56,661 bases of DNA, taken from Gnomoniopsis sp. IMI 355080. Taxonomy: Eukaryota > Ascomycota > Sordariomycetes > Diaporthales > Gnomoniaceae. Positions within the stretch are counted from its first letter, which is position 1; every line of letters starts with the position of its first letter. The notes beneath the pieces were generated by a model. That model was not told where the DNA came from and made no database searches. It was given only the letters and a program-made list of their open reading frames with translations. Of the stretch, positions 21,624 through 32,310 are shown in pieces. Both the position numbers and the translations under genes were made by a program. The stretch covers positions 1 to 56,661 of the forward strand of contig JAPEVC010000225.1 of the NCBI GenBank assembly GCA_027946555.1, in the 5' to 3' direction.

Positions 21624-23252
21624 ATGTCAGACCGACCCGCCACACCACCTTTTAATACCCCACATCCATTCCACGCGTCTTGTCGCTTCGAAGAGAATGG
21701 CATTGCTTGTGAATGGGGCGAGGATTATCGACCAGGAGGTCTCCATCCCATCCAGCTCGGAGATATCCTCGACGAAGGGAGGTATTGTATAGTACGGAAG
21801 GTCGGATATGGTGCCTCGAGCACTGTCTGGCTCGCGGTTGATAATCAGTGAGTAGTCCAAATTCTGGAACCTTTGCGCCAAGATCTTCAAAGCTGATTTG
21901 ATTTTTATGAAGAATGACTCGATTCGTCGCCCTGAAAATCACTATGGCGCGACTAAGCGACTCAACCAATCGGGAATTGAGCTTATATCAACAACTGAGC
22001 TATAAGACATCTAGTACTATCAGCTCAACATGCGTTGCTGGGCTGCTCGACTCATTCCAGATAAACGGTCCGAATGGTTCGCACACGGTCTTTGTCCTTG
22101 AGCCTCTTGGACCACACCTTTCGGCTGTCCTGGATGCCACGCCTGAGTTCCAACATGGCTCACTATTCGACGACGCCTTCTTCAGAAGTATACCTGAATA
22201 TCAACGTTTCCCGACGGAATTAGGGAAACGAATTTTGAGAAACGTGCTTCACGGCTTGCAGTATCTCCATTCGTATGGCATTGTCCATGGGGACATACAC
22301 ATGGGCAACATTTTGGTCACTATTCGGCCGCTAGAATGTGACGCCGGAACTATTGCAGATCTGAAACAGAGACCAGAGGATGGAGAACCTTTGAAACGCC
22401 GTGATGGAAAGCAGGATCTGTGGGCACCCCCATATCAGCTTGTGCCAGCTGGGCTATTAGAGTATAATTCCACCGAGCTAGACCCTTATGTCAAAATCGC
22501 GGATATTGGTGGTTGTGAGTATGAAACAATCCCTGTGAATTTACAGAACGAATGCTGATTTGGTTTAATTAGCTTTCCGTGTTCAGGAGCCTCCTACGAA
22601 AATCATTACCCCTCCGGAATTTCGCGCCCCAGAGACCCTCTTGGGACTCCCTGTTGGAGCAGGCATAGACATCTGGAGCTTCGGATGCCTCGCTTTCTTG
22701 ATTGTCACTGGCTATCATCTGTTCGCTCCCAACGATCTTCTTGGCTCCGACGAAGCCATTAGGGATATGAATCTGATTCAATTTTCCGAGGTCATTGGGC
22801 CTCTGCCTGAGACCATGTTCAGGGCCTGGACGCGTGGCGCGTTATACTTTGCTCCGGATCGGAAGAGTCGCCTAGAAAAGATGATTGGTGAGGGTGAAGA
22901 TGGAAATTTTAGCTTTATGAGAATGGATACTGACGATGTAAGCCAGAGTGATGGAGGCACAGACGACAAGGACGGTGGCGGGTTATTACACCAAGATGGT
23001 GTAGATTACAAAGAGGACGCTGCTTCCGGAATGTCGGAAGTATGGTCCGAATTAAGTACGGATGAAGAGCTTCTGATAATGATGGCGCATTGTCACTCTC
23101 TCGAGCAGAGGTTCTGCGAAAAGAAGCCTGAAGACATCGACGAGGTAGAGGGGCAGAACATAATCCACCTGCTACGGTGGATCTTCCAATATGATGCTGC
23201 AGCGCGACCTACGGCCGTGGAAATCTTGAACCACCCTTGGTTTCAGACATGA
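21624..23252 (+). CDS. SRPK-like serine/threonine protein kinase
   Basis: Three exons, 21624-21847, 21913-22514 and 22573-23252, have consistent phases and give 501 residues. The glycine loop is VGYGASSTVWLA, followed across the first intron by the lysine of FVALKI. The catalytic loop is HGDIHMGNILV and the metal loop is ADIGG (DFG to DIG). The activation segment ends in PPEFRAPETLLG, and the C-lobe has IDIWSFGCLAFLIVTG and a final RPTAVEILNHPWF. The long spacer between the catalytic and metal loops is a feature of the SR-protein kinase family, which phosphorylates RS-rich splicing factors; fungi carry many divergent copies. An acidic insert (about residues 385-440) interrupts the C-lobe. HGD and DIG differ from canonical kinases but match fungal SRPK-like relatives. 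The substrate is unknown. Confidence 0.87.
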
Positions 23253-23788
23253 TTACTTGCAAAACGAGACGGGTTATAAGAAAGCCTCCTCGCGTTGGCG
23301 CTTTGATTATGTGAGCAGCATTAGAAGACACGTTATGCCGTTCAGAGCTTACTATCAGAAATTCAGAATTCACAACGTGCCCAAAGCTGATTGAAACGAA
23401 TGATTTCACTACATAGAAGACTAACGTACCTAAATATCCCCGTCGTTTACTAAAATCGTCTGCATGAGACATGCAGGATTACTCGTTCTGGTTCTCGTTG
23501 ATATAGTGTCAGCCTGGCTCTAAGTGAATGAGGTCATGTGGTGTCCTTCGGTCGTCCTTCAACTATCGTCCCCGCCCTAGAGTCAAAATTTGCTGCTTCG
23601 AAGTCACTAGGGCTGGGCTTTTGATGCAAGTGTACATCCGGAGACACGAAAATGATGTTTGAGGATGTGACTGTCCTTCTAGTAGCTATCCGGGAACCTA
23701 TAATGCGAGGCTATCTACAAGCAACGACATACTCGCAAGGCCGCAGACCCTGGAAATGATGCGCTTCAAATCAACATGTCCTCATTCG
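23253..23788. other. Intergenic between convergent genes
   Basis: This is 3'-flanking DNA shared by the SRPK-like and PNGase A genes. No feature was recognised. Confidence 0.35.
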
Positions 23789-25847
23789 TCATGAACTTGG
23801 GGACAAATCAGCCCACGAGTCGATCGGAAGTACATTGACCCCCTCTCCACGCACAATCTCCGGTCGCGAGACGTCCAGCGTGCCTGTCCCAACCTCATCC
23901 AGCACAAGTCGAGGTTCATATCCATCTTCGGCAATTGCACGGCGAGTATAATTCGCAAAGGGCCTTCCTGCGACGCTAGAAATATACCTATCGCATTCAA
24001 ATGACTGCTCTGTTGCTCCCACGGTGCCGTTTGCAGGATCAATTGGGCCAGCGTCTTCGTAGTAGGTGTTGTTCCATAAGTAAAAGGAACTGCCGTTCTG
24101 CCGCGTTCGATAATGGGGCGATAGGTCATTCCACGGGTCTTCTTCGGGATAGATGAGATTCTCAAGGGCTCTCTGACCGGTGCTTTCTTCTCCCTGATCA
24201 ATTATTGCGTACATGGTTGAATTGACGATTGATTCATCCGCAGATGGAGCGTACGCTTGAAAGAAGCTGAGAAGGTTTTCGCCATCGAAGTTGATGCCCT
24301 CGTCAGGATCCTTTCCGTCATCATACTCGTCAGGAGTCCGTAAAGCGGGTGAGGATGTGGTTTCATAATAGAAGTCGAGGGCTAATGTCTCATTTCTTCC
24401 TGAGGCTGAGATATTTTGTCCGTTACCATATGTGTGCGCCTGACGCCAGCTGAGCAGCCGGTCGCCCTTCGACGTGCTGATAGTGTTGAGATGGCTCAGT
24501 GACTGTGTAACTTTCAACTCGACATAGAGCGAGCTGTTTGAACCGTTGCTGGAACTTGTCGTTTCGAAACGCAATTCAAATACAGGCGCACCACCTAGCG
24601 TTTGCATTACCTGGTAGGTGTCAGCAAGTGCCCGGAGTGAACGTAGAAGCGGTAAACTCACTGCGCCTGTCGTCTGCTCGCCGTCTTCGTCTAGCCATAG
24701 GAACACCTGCCCACTCACATACCAATTACTGGCGACTGTACCGAGCTCGGACTCCGAGCTCGAGTTATAGCCCACCACTTTCAATTCGAAAGTGTGTGGA
24801 TTGCCATCACACAGCAATCCAAGCCAGGGGCTGATATCCACATCGACACTTTTCAAGTCGAAGGCATTAATACCAACTATGGGCACCCACAAGCCCGTGC
24901 TGATCCCGCCTGTGAAGACGGTAGGCTTAGGCCATACGAAGCCAGCTAACTCTTCGTCAATGAGAAGCTGGACCTCTCTCCAGGGGCCATACCCATTAGC
25001 AAATGAGTTGTTACCAAATGTTTGCAAGAACTCCGCGGGCACGTCTGTGTACCAAAATTCCTCATTTCCGTTGCCAGATGCAAAAATGCTAACAATAGCC
25101 CTCTCAACGTTTCGTGGGAATGTGAGCTCGACACTTGCATTTCCGTCCGGCAAAGATATCACGCTTGTCTTGTTCTGAGCCGACGACAGTGACGAAATTG
25201 GCAGAATGACATCCGGTGGACTGATAACAGTGCCGTTCTTATCATCATCATTGTAGTACAGAGCCGTAATAGTCACATTGAAATTTCCAGTAAAGACTGA
25301 ATCGTAAATGTTGTCAAGCTGCATAATAACCTTCTGCTCCTCACGCAACAACGAGGTGTAGGCTGTCATGTCTTTGGAGAAGGTGTAGAAAATACCGGTT
25401 CGGACCGGCATAGCGGTCGTTGACCGCCAGAGCTCATTGTCGCCAAAATAAAGAAGCGTCAGGCGATCATAATTAATACCGGCGGATGTGACGGTCATGT
25501 TGAATACCACTGTCGTGTAGTTGCAGTCGACAGGTGGCGTATAATTACCTGAATATTGTCAGTGGCTGCGCCAGCCAAAAGGACAGAATCAAGAGTAGAG
25601 TCCATGGCAACTGACCGACGTAGGGACTGCCATAGCTGTTGGTAAAGTCCTTTTGCACAATCGTTTGAGAACAAGCGGCGCCATCATAAGTGTCGCGCAG
25701 AGGCGCCTGGATCTGGAAAACCTCTAGTGGAATGTCAACTGGCGTATCGTTTTCGGCGACGGCAGTGGCGCGCGATACTGGCTGGTGAAATCCACGGACA
25801 GCCGTGACGAAAAGAGCCACAAAACCGAAAAACCGTGCGACATGCAT
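23789..25847 (-). CDS. Peptide-N-glycanase A (N-glycan-releasing amidase)
   Basis: Two exons, 25847-25616 and 25548-23789, join across a 67 bp intron (GTCAGT...CAG) to give 663 residues. The product matches the fungal/plant PNGase A family: after a signal peptide (MHVARFFGFVALFVTAVRG) come segments such as LEVFQIQAPL, PPVDCNYTTVVFNMTVTSAG, LYFGDNELWRSTTAMP and WVPIVGINAFDL, in the family's order. The enzyme cleaves the bond between Asn and the first N-acetylglucosamine of N-glycoproteins, in the secretory route or outside the cell. Many N-x-S/T sequons suggest it is itself glycosylated. Its neighbours, an amino-acid permease and a GH92 mannosidase, fit glycoprotein breakdown. The start was chosen at the Met that begins the signal peptide. 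Confidence 0.88.
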
Positions 25848-26236
25848 CGTGTAACTGACCGTGCAGGTGAGAGCAGTAAGTGAGGCTGCAGATTGTAAAT
25901 ATAGCGCTGGACAGTGTTGATGGAAGTGACTTTGAGGGGTTCGTGGACCTTGCAGATAAACATGCAACAAGGATGTCCGCGAGTGCAACGTTGTAAGGTA
26001 CCCGGTTCGTCCGGATCGACATTGTATCGCGGATCGTGCAGGCGGGGCAGTTTTTAGGTTCGAGGCCATGTCATCCAAAGATACTAAGGAAAGGCCGAAT
26101 ATAGCCCGACTTTGTGGGAAAGAAGGGATGAACGGTTGGGGCAAGCATGAGACGAAATGGAACATTGACTGCGTGGGACTTGAACGATGTATTATGAGAT
26201 GTTGAATCTCGAGTCACCCTGCCCAACGCAAGGGTT
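25848..26236. promoter_or_regulatory. Gap upstream of PNGase A
   Basis: This 389 bp region lies between the permease stop and the PNGase A start, in tandem orientation, and should carry the PNGase A promoter. An open frame crosses it but is a read-through of the PNGase first exon. Confidence 0.35.
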
Positions 26237-28121
26237 CTAGAAGATAAAATTAACAATACGCCGCAGAGGATTCCGTCGCTTTTCCTCTGTAGAAACTCCA
26301 TCATCAGTTGCAACATAAAGACGCCCAGACCAAAGATCAATTTCGCTGGCTTTGAGGAACTTGGTATTTCGTTAGCATCGTCGTCTCGCATTGGCTGATT
26401 GAGGCTAATTAAGCTCACCTTGGTCTTGTAGCACAACTTCCACACTATGATAGGCACAATAAAAATGGGTATCCCAACGTAAGACGCAACAAAACTAGAC
26501 GCCGACCAGTTGCCCTTCAAGAACACCGAAAACCCAGAAATGAAAGTAATAATAGTGGCTCCAATGAACCCCACCCAAGCCGCGTACGGCTGAAGAGGGG
26601 CCTTCCACGGAAAAGAGTCCCTTGAGACGCCCTGCGCCTTAAGAGCGGCGTAGAATCGAATGTAGCAGAAGCAAAGTGTTGCCCACGCAATCAGGCCGGC
26701 GACTGTGGAGAGATTCTGCAGCCAGGCGAAAGCTTGAGAGGGGCCTCCGCTGCCCAGACTGAGATACGCAAGAGGACCAAACAGCCATGAGGCGATCACT
26801 GCAACCCAAGGGACGCCGTTGCTCCAAGTTTTGCCGAAGAATTGAGGCAACTGGTGGTCCGTCGTCATAGCAAGGATCATACGGCTTCCGACCCAGCAGT
26901 ACGAGTTCCCCGCGGACCAAGCTGAGACGAGAATGCAGGCGTTGACGATACTGGGCAGGACATTGATACCGGCCTGTTGGATTGCAATTACCCAGGGGCT
27001 AGAGTTGGCGTTGCCCGTTCCGCTGACCAGGTTGGGGTTGTTTGGGTCGACTATCATGCTGATGAGGATGGCGCCCAGGATGTAGAAAAATCCAATCCGG
27101 AAAGTAACCCGTTTGGCGCTGGAAAGGCGTGTCAGTGGAGCCCAAAGTCGTATTCTTGGATACTTTGAATAGGAATGGGATGATTTGCAGCTCGAAGTCA
27201 TAATACTTACGCTTTGGGAATATCACGATGGGGATTCCTTGACTCGGCAGCTGAAATGACGACGGTCTCAACACCGATGAAGCTGAACGAGGCGTTGACC
27301 AAAGCAGACAAAACCCCAAGGAAGTTTCCCGTAGAGCCCCGGATGCCGTTGTAATTTGTCCAGGCGCCTGGGTCGTACCAGTAGTAGAAGCCGATCGGTT
27401 CGCCCTTAGGGCCGCCGCCTGCCGTAATAACGATGGCCACGATTACGAGCCCAAAGAAACACAGAACCTTTCCCATCAGGTCAGAATGTCATCGTTGCAT
27501 GAATTTCCAATATTTTCGCCATACCTTGATTGCTCCAGTGACCACCTCACTGTCGCCGTAGAACTTCACACTCATCAAGTTGATTGCCAGAATAAGCACC
27601 AAGCTGATGGTGATCACCACAGCTGGTGTGATATCCGTCCAGTACGACACTAGCACCGCTGCTGCCGAGCACTCACTCGCAATTGCGATCGTGTAACAGT
27701 ACCCATACGAGATAGCCAGCGAGAATCCCACACTCGGATCGATGAATCGCGTCCCCCAGTGCGGAAAGCTACCGGCCGTTGGGATGAGGGTGGCCAGCTC
27801 GGCGATGCTTTGCATCACGCACCAGAGAACCATGCCCACAATACAGTAGGCGAGGAGTAGACCAGCCGGGCCGGCTTTTGCGTATGCGGCGCCGGCGCCA
27901 ATGAAGAGACCTGTACCGATGCCACTGCAGAAGCCGATCATGGTAATATGGAAGCTACGCAGCTGACGCTGCACATTGGCGTGCCCGCCGACATTAAGCT
28001 GCGGCTCTCCTAGATTAGGCTTTGTGTCTGACATGAATCCAGGATCTGAATGGACGGCATCTTTCTCGATGTCATTTTTGCTCGTGTTGCCCATTGGGGC
28101 TGTGGGGGTAGAGATGGCCAT
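26237..28121 (-). CDS. Amino-acid permease (APC/YAT family)
   Basis: Four exons, 28121-27525, 27467-27211, 27118-26419 and 26359-26237, join in phase to give 558 residues. The last 59 bp intron (GTGAGC...CCAAG with a GCTAAC branch site) was placed because splicing yields the family-typical tail KTKFLKASEIDLWSGR; reading through gives an unrelated end. TM1 carries GFCSGIGTGLFIGAGAAYAKAGP and TM3 the QSIAELATLIPTAGSF segment of yeast-type amino-acid transporters. Twelve helices are expected in the plasma membrane, with proton-coupled amino-acid uptake. The specific substrate is not clear. The first ATG gives a hydrophilic N-tail of about 55 residues, normal for the family. It lies just upstream of PNGase A on the same strand. 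Confidence 0.9.
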
Positions 28122-31100
28122 CTCAATGAAGTGGTGATGACCTGAGACCTCTTGCTAAGCAGCGTTTATAGGATGGCTAAACGTATCGTCAATTTGGATG
28201 AAGAAGACGTCCGATCCGACACCGTAGCCCGCTGGGTTGAATTTTATATGGGCCGAGCGCAATCGTGGCGGGATGGAATCGCGGCCATCAGCCTTGTAGG
28301 CTCAGGGGCCAGTTCCCATCTCGTAATAGACCAAAAATTCTGCATGACGCCATATTCGCCATTCCTGATGGACTCAGATGGAGCCGCTACCATGATTCCA
28401 CTGAGTCAGAAACACCAAGTCTCGATTTTACAATTGATGTTTGCAGAACAGTCTTGCGACGCTAACAATGCAAATCAAGTTGGGGATCAGCAGTCGCTAA
28501 GTATTCAAGTGTTGGTGTTCGCTGTGGAGAGAGGAACCAGGTGCTGGACCCCTGATAGTGAGTCCTATGCGGGTGATTCTTCCAGTCATATAAAGGCAGA
28601 AAGTCTCTGCGGCGATCGAGCGGGCCAGGGTTGTTAGGCTGTGGCCGCGACTAATGGCGGCTTGGCCCTGAACCAGAATTATTATTTGGTCGGACCCATA
28701 CTTTATTAACCGGATTAGGCCGACTACAAAGCTTGAAACCAATATCAACGGTCGATTCACTCCAATATAGTTTGATCAAACGGTTGTTATAAATAGCCCC
28801 GATACTTATCTGTCCTTTACTAGAGAGGTCTAGCGAGTGCCTCTCTCCGTAGTATTCACATCGGGTGTTCCTAGCCTCAATATTCTAGCATGGGCTTATT
28901 GGGACATAAAATTCTCTCGCCTTTCCCTCCGAACATGAAGTCCTCGACTAACACCTCTTCTTCTAACTGGTTCATAGTGTCTTGCTCTTATGATCTGGAT
29001 GGGCATCCTTGTGTAGGTAGAGATATTGTTCTCTTGATAGCTCTTACATGTACTACGACAAAACTAGTATGATGACGGTAAAGAGTACCGCGACGGCCCA
29101 GAACACCCAGGATCTAGAGCTGACCACCGTGCTTACTGTCGTCCTGTCAGTCAAACATGCTCATGGTGAATATCGAGGAATGCACGTCGCTGGTAGAACG
29201 AAAAAGTTAACAAGGGCAGGCGCCTACATAGCCATACTGTCCAGACCAGCCGGGGCGGCATCTTCTGTTCGTCCATTCCTTCTACAATACCAAGCAAAAC
29301 ATTCCCGGCCTTTCTGGCAACGAAAAGTGCTTTTCAAGTGCTCAATGCCTTGCAGTGAAGATCACTGATCTTCTTCGTGAATTCACGCGGTTCTCCCTAC
29401 CAGCCCAGTCACTATTTTCTCCTCCTAGACTCTTCACCGGGCTTTCTTAGTCCGTCAACAAACCCGTCTGCACGTCTTTTGAGTCGGAAGCGACTCGTCC
29501 GTGGACGAGATTTGGAATTTCGGCAAGCTCGTAGCTCAATCAATGATATAAAGAAGTATCGTATGGCCCAGTGCGGCATGCAAACGGAAAGGCCATTGTG
29601 AATCCGGGCTGCAAGGAACCAGGGCTGGTACTCGTCTTCATGGTCTTTGGTGGTTGCGTTCTGGCCTGTGACGAGGTTTTAGCGGTTGTGGTGTAATATG
29701 AGAAGGCATGAGAGAGTGAGTAAGATACTGTGATGCGTGATCACAGGAAAAGTGGTGCTCAACGGATAATATCTACACATGTGGCCCCAGAAGAAAGGCC
29801 ATTAGCTGTCGCCCCAGTTCTAGCTGAAGTTTCGGTAGCTTACCCACACGCTTCGATTTCCGTCCAATTGTAAACATCCACCTTTGTGACGACCTCGCTC
29901 GCTGTGATTCCCTACAGGTTGCATTAATTCGGTATAGTCTGAACGGATATAAGGAGCTTCTTCTCTGCAACGTCTAAGGACTCCCTGCTTATATCCCAGT
30001 GCCTCTCCTGAGTGTTTTTGTCGGCGCCATGGATTAAGAGGTCTTCCTTTCAACCATTTTCTGTGTTTGTGACAGACCAATAAACTAAAACAGGCCTCTA
30101 TAACACCTGAGTTGCCCTCTTATGTACTTAGGTAGGGAGTGGTTGTGAGAGCCACTCCTTCAGAGTTTCCTCCGTTAAGTCTGCCTCTCGTGAATTGTGA
30201 GACTTAGGCCTGGCATTATCATTTGATGCCGTCTAATAGTTAGCATGACACGCCATCAACTGTCAAGGTGCCTAAGCTTACCGTCTACGTACAAACGTCG
30301 CTGAAGTGAAAGGCATCCAGTCTTCGCAGCAGCGTCTCAATAGAGGTCCCAGCCCGATCTTTCCGGCATTCTACCCTTATAAAACTCTGCCCAACTACGG
30401 AAGAGTGAGAATTCTGTGTTGAACATCTTGAATAGTGTATTTCTACTATGACATTGAAATGATTCTGTATGCGGCCAAGGCTTCGAACAATGGTTCAACA
30501 TAGCTCCCTGACACTATCAAGGTGACTGGTCAACATCGATTTGAATATTATCGAATGCGCCTGAGACATCACATCAATGTTAGACGTTGGCTTTCGGTCG
30601 TCACACAAGATACATCATATTGCATGCAGGTGGTGCTGATTACGGTGCACTTGGAGAATTAACCGAGAAATGCTGACGAGCCAGGCCATGATCTTCGCAC
30701 CACGATGCTATCCACTAAGGTGTACAACATTTACCTATTGTACCATGGCAAAGTTGAATAAAGGCTATTTCCGGAAAGGCACATCCACTCTTTTGACAGC
30801 CGTCCCGATAATGTCCCCATTCTGCCGACCTTGAACCCAACTATCTAGGATGGGCGAGATTTCGCAGAGTGTGAGACATAGCCCGTACGCATGGTACAAA
30901 GTACTTTGCATAGTTTAGTGGCATTCGTCAATTTCCCCGATTTGACTATGCTCTGAATTTCGTAGGGATATCCGGTCTCGTTTTGATCCGCATTGAAAGG
31001 AGGGGCCAGAACCGTGCCGTTACCAAAGTTCGAAAAGGGAAATGCGGAAGACAGCTCCGATAAGGACACCTAGGCATTTCCTATAACGCTCCAAGGTGAA

Positions 31101-31327
31101 CGATATATTAGATCGCTCGAATAGAATTATTTTCAAGACGATTTTGCCCAATGTCAGTAAAGAGTGCTTTTAGATCACACAGAGCACCAATCCGCCATAT
31201 TTGAACCAATTTCTCTGCTTAAATCTCACTTTTAAATCCCACAAGTACTCGCACATGAGCATTGACAATTACCCTCTTCTTCCTACATACGTGCATCGCA
31301 GTGAGGATTCCTACTTACTTCATAAAG
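28122..31327. other. 3.2 kb intergenic region upstream of permease and KDEL gene
   Basis: The region holds the upstream DNA of two diverging genes. TTATAAATAG near 28784 is TATA-like. A 161-codon frame (28152-28637) and a 106-codon frame (29048-29368) have no recognisable family. A 74-codon minus-strand frame at 30845-31069 has a more protein-like composition but no match I know. No RNA gene or repeat was recognised. Confidence 0.4.
30845..31069 (-). CDS. Possible small gene or fragment, unrecognised
   Basis: A 74-residue frame starts MSLSELSSAFPFSNFG and includes APPFNADQNETGYPYE. Its amino-acid mix is less random than neighbouring frames, and two N-x-T sequons are present. There is no signal peptide, splice support or family match. 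It may be a remnant exon or chance. Confidence 0.15.
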   Translation of the reverse strand: MSLSELSSAFPFSNFGNGTVLAPPFNADQNETGYPYEIQSIVKSGKLTNATKLCKVLCTMRTGYVSHSAKSRPS

Positions 31328-32189
31328 ATGTTTCCCTTACAACTTTTACCCCTGGCCCTCCTTTTCTCGCCATGCCTGGCCTCTGTAGGACCGTCGGTTC
31401 CGGAATCTCCTGTCCCTCCTAAAGTCGATCCAACCAAGCTCGACAACTTCACCTGGCGCGACCCTTTCTCCTCCCCCAAAATCCACCAGTTCGACGCAGC
31501 CTGCGAGAGCTCCCGCACCTTTTCCGCATCCGAGTTCCAGCTGCATGACCTCAGTACTCCCGAGCCTCAGGGCCTCCTCCCCTTTAGGAAACAGCTATTG
31601 GCTGTCTTTGGTTCGAGAGATTACCCTGGAGGTTGGGACGGCATGGACGCCCACGGATATGAGCGCAACTTGCTGAAAATGGAGCACAAGGAAGTGCCTG
31701 TGCAGGTCAGGGAGTGGATTGAGGCACAAGAGCAAAATGACGGTCCAGGCAAGGGGCTTTTTGCTGTGATTGACAAGAATGGAAAGGATGAGTCCGCGGG
31801 TAAGAAAGAGGGCGAGTCGCAATCTGTGGTGGACGGAGATAAGATTGTGCTGTTTGCCCCTGGGGCTATCTATGAAACTTTGCCGCTATGGCTTGCTGAA
31901 GACAGTGGGTGCGAAGGTGAGCGTTGATTTTGATGTTGTATTGGTGTCAATGCGAACTACAAAGCTAACCTCGCTAGCAGGTACTTTGACCGACCTCAGC
32001 AAATACAGCTCCAAGTTCGTGGATGGTGGTGTTGTTGGTTGGCCAATCGAGTACACATACCCCTCGAGGAGCAAAGGAGAGAGGAACATGAGCTTTACGC
32101 TTAAGGCGCAAGTATTGAACAGCCCGGCAAGCTCATCAGAGAAAATAGATCAGGATACCGTGAAGGCTGATGGAAAGGATGAGCTATAG
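31328..32189 (+). CDS. Unrecognised secretory protein ending in KDEL
   Basis: Two exons, 31328-31916 and 31981-32189, join across a 64 bp intron to give 265 residues. I do not recognise the family. The N-terminus is a classic signal peptide (MFPLQLLPLALLFSPCLAS), the reason for choosing this Met over the one 22 codons upstream. The mature chain has a Pro-rich start, a central charged region rich in Glu/Lys, and a C-terminal segment WPIEYTYPSRSKGERNMSF. The last four residues are KDEL, the canonical ER-retrieval signal read by the Erd2 receptor. Together these predict a soluble ER-lumen protein. No catalytic motif, transmembrane helix or repeat is visible. The acceptor is a tandem CTAGCAG, so one Ala may be added at the junction. 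It is convergent with the GH92 gene, 121 bp apart. Confidence 0.72.
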
Positions 32190-32310
32190 AATCCACGGGG
32201 TGGTACAACATACATAGACAGTCCGGTTCTTTTGCAGTGTAAATATTTGAATTATGGGAATGGAATTGAGACGTGACAAATGTGACTAGTAAAGCCTTCA
32301 GGCCATTGAG

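Noticed and set aside
28152..28637. 161-codon frame upstream of the permease
   Set aside because: It starts 30 bp from the permease ATG on the other strand; composition is unremarkable and no motif is seen.
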